A DNA stretch of 16,364 bases, taken from NCBI GenBank assembly GCA_902465325.1, contig CABQMV010000032.1, positions 1-16,364 on the forward strand, given 5' to 3'. A program made the position numbers and the translations under genes. The DNA is from an uncultured Oscillospiraceae bacterium (GTDB lineage: Bacteria; Bacillota; Clostridia; UBA1212; SIG427). This document shows positions 14,909 to 16,364 of the stretch, in pieces. Position 1 is the first letter of the stretch. The number at the start of each line of letters is the position of its first letter. The notes under the pieces are model-generated. The model searched no databases. It was not told the DNA's origin and was given only the letters and a program-made list of their open reading frames with translations.

Positions 14909-14944
14909 TAAAATATAGAAATGCAGAGATGGAGGAATTTTACC

Positions 14945-16141
14945 ATGAAGCATAAAAAAATACGGATTCTCACCGCAGCCGCTCTGTTAATAACAGCATT
15001 TTCATCGGCGATCATGTCCGGCTGTACCTCTATGAAGGTAAATAAAATATTGAAGGGCCTGGAGCAGGAAGATACCGATTGCCCGGAATACAGTCTGGAA
15101 AAATATACAGCAAATTATTGGGAAGGCAATGTTATTTATAATGAAGCAGTCATGCCGCTGGAGGAGCCGGACGGCTCTGTTAAGCCCATCCCTTTGCTCT
15201 ACCGGGCTGAAAAAATCCTGTCTGTCAGAGATTCCTCCCTAGGTACCCTTTACCAGGAGGGAAAGGACTATTTGCTGGCGGACGGTCAGCTGGTAATCCC
15301 GGAGGGCTCTTCTATTAAAACAGTGGAATACAATCAGTATTATCCTCCGGAGGACTATCAGGGACCAAAAATACAAAAAACCGATGGCAGCGGATATATT
15401 CTCTGGTGCGACGGCTTTAATCTTCACCAGCTGCAGATCGCCGTAACCTATATTCACGTAGATAAATGGGAGGCCGCTGTTCCCCCTGCTCAGGGAAATA
15501 CCCTTTCTATTACCCTTTCCAAGCTGGAAAAAAAGGAGCCTGTAAAAATCCTCATTTACGGCGACAGTATTGCAAGCGGCTGCAATTCCAGTTCTGATAC
15601 GGGAGACGAACCCTTTGCCCCCAAATGGTACGAAATGATGGAAGCTGCTTTGAAAAAGAAGTACAGCTACCAGGATATTACAATCATAAATACAGCCGTA
15701 GGAGGAACGGATTCCGCCTGGGGCGCTCAGAATGCCTATAACAGCTGCAAGGTTCACGAGCCGGATCTGGCCATTCTCGCCTTCGGTATGAATGATATTC
15801 ACACCGATCCCGCTGACTTTATTGAAAATATCCGGCAAATTATGGATATAACCAGCCTGGGAAATTACGACTGTGAATTTGTACTGATCGCTCCCATGCT
15901 GGCCAATCCTCAAGCAGGCGGCTTTGCCGGAAATCAGAATTTCTTCCGGGAGGCCATGAAAAATGCCAACTGGAGCTCTGCCAACCATACCGTAATTGCA
16001 GATATGACTACATTCTATGAGGATTTGCTGGCCCGGAAACGGTATTGGGATATGTCCTGCAATAACATCAACCATCCCAACGACTTTCTGGCCCGGGGCT
16101 ATACACAGCTTATGCTGCGGACTCTGGAGAGAGAATCATGA
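14945..16141 (+). CDS. SGNH/GDSL-type hydrolase lipoprotein (probable carbohydrate esterase)
   Basis: A 398-residue exported protein. A signal ends in IMSGC (C27, lipobox-like with M at -3), followed by an N-terminal beta-rich domain (about 50-195) of the kind found before carbohydrate-acting SGNH domains. The C-terminal SGNH hydrolase domain then begins. Its blocks are GDSIASG with nucleophile S208, the glycine block NTAVGGTDS, GMNDI with N283, and NHPND with H377. The Asp usually found 3 or 4 residues before the catalytic His is Asn here (N373, N374). The likely reaction is removal of acetyl or other ester groups from polysaccharide at the cell surface. The ATG at 14945 is chosen over that at 14921 because GGAGG (14931-14935) lies 9 nt upstream and yields a proper signal peptide. 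Confidence 0.85.
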   Translation: MKHKKIRILTAAALLITAFSSAIMSGCTSMKVNKILKGLEQEDTDCPEYSLEKYTANYWEGNVIYNEAVMPLEEPDGSVKPIPLLYRAEKILSVRDSSLGTLYQEGKDYLLADGQLVIPEGSSIKTVEYNQYYPPEDYQGPKIQKTDGSGYILWCDGFNLHQLQIAVTYIHVDKWEAAVPPAQGNTLSITLSKLEKKEPVKILIYGDSIASGCNSSSDTGDEPFAPKWYEMMEAALKKKYSYQDITIINTAVGGTDSAWGAQNAYNSCKVHEPDLAILAFGMNDIHTDPADFIENIRQIMDITSLGNYDCEFVLIAPMLANPQAGGFAGNQNFFREAMKNANWSSANHTVIADMTTFYEDLLARKRYWDMSCNNINHPNDFLARGYTQLMLRTLERES

Positions 16142-16364
16142 CAGGAGCGATACGCGGTATTCTATTGGATATGGACGGTGTGCTTCTGGATACGGAAGAA
16201 GCCATGCTTCAGTCTACGATCAGGGGTTTTGCCGATTATGGTGCTGTTGTCTCTCCTGAGGACTTCACTCCGTTTTTCGGTGCAGGCAGCCGGGAATACC
16301 TGGGCGGTGTCGGTGCAAAATACGGCATTGCCTACAGTCCGGAGCTCCATGATTATATGTACAA
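16138..16364 (+). CDS. HAD-superfamily hydrolase, beta-phosphoglucomutase-like (N-terminal part)
   Basis: The first 75 residues are present; the gene runs off the right edge. The HAD motif I is clear: LLDMDGVLLDTE, with nucleophile D11 and acid/base D13. The following helical segment is the start of an alpha-helical cap, as in beta-phosphoglucomutase and phosphoglycolate phosphatase relatives. The ATG (16138-16140) overlaps the stop of the SGNH hydrolase gene as ATGA and has GGAG 8 nt upstream, so the two genes form an operon. The likely substrate is a small sugar phosphate or similar. Without motifs II-IV the subfamily cannot be set. Confidence 0.85.
   Translation, partial: MTGAIRGILLDMDGVLLDTEEAMLQSTIRGFADYGAVVSPEDFTPFFGAGSREYLGGVGAKYGIAYSPELHDYMY

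Noticed and set aside
14921..14944. Upstream ATG for the SGNH hydrolase.
   Set aside because: It would place the GGAGG site inside the coding region and put eight residues ahead of the signal peptide.
15239..16075. A 278-codon open frame on the minus strand opposite the SGNH hydrolase gene.
   Set aside because: It lies fully antisense to a well-supported gene, has no recognisable domain, and no proper ribosome binding site was noted; it is a by-product of the codon use of the real gene.
1..16364. Search for tRNA, rRNA, CRISPR arrays, insertion sequences and phage or integrase genes.
   Set aside because: No repeat array, transposase motif or RNA-gene pattern was seen by eye; the window is filled by housekeeping and surface-polysaccharide genes.

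Overview
The window looks like chromosomal DNA of an anaerobic, spore-forming Firmicute of the Clostridia, most likely Lachnospiraceae-like. The reasons are a bacterial V/A-type ATPase operon with an extended proteolipid, a PdaA-type spore-cortex deacetylase, Gram-positive CpsB/CpsC-type polysaccharide control genes, lipoproteins, and strong AGGAGG-type ribosome binding sites with sigma-A promoters. The species cannot be named from this sequence. All genes read leftward (minus strand) except the last two at the right edge.

Region 1 (1-4974, minus). A V/A-type ATPase operon in transcription order G/H-like stalk subunit, C, I, K, F, E, and the first 14 codons of A at the left edge. A promoter (TTGTTT-17-TATAAT) lies just upstream. 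Genes are tightly packed. The exception is a 94-nt gap before the proteolipid gene atpK, which holds a small hairpin and the best Shine-Dalgarno of the operon. Subunits A (rest), B and D should lie off the left edge.

Region 2 (5004-13391, minus). A compact exopolysaccharide or capsule operon with a strong promoter (TTGACT-17-TATAAT). Order: CpsC/Wzz-like chain-length adaptor, CpsB/YwqE-type PHP tyrosine phosphatase, DegT-type sugar aminotransferase, two GT4 glycosyltransferases, a Wzy/O-antigen-ligase-type polymerase, a CapF-type bifunctional reductase/cupin, then a PdaA-type deacetylase and a terminator. A second promoter (TTGCAA-17-TATAAT) sits before capF-pdaA. No tyrosine kinase, priming transferase or flippase lies in the window, yet the adaptor itself ends in a tyrosine-rich tail like that of a BY-kinase.

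Region 3 (13434-16364). A minus-strand solute-binding lipoprotein gene without visible permease genes is divergent from a plus-strand operon of an SGNH-hydrolase lipoprotein and a HAD phosphatase (cut by the window end). The two promoters share one -35 region, and a perfect 7-7-7 inverted repeat covers the plus-strand -10, suggesting a regulated divergent control region.

No tRNA, rRNA, CRISPR, insertion sequence or phage gene was seen. No gene-free stretch exceeds 300 bases; the longest is 14799-14944.
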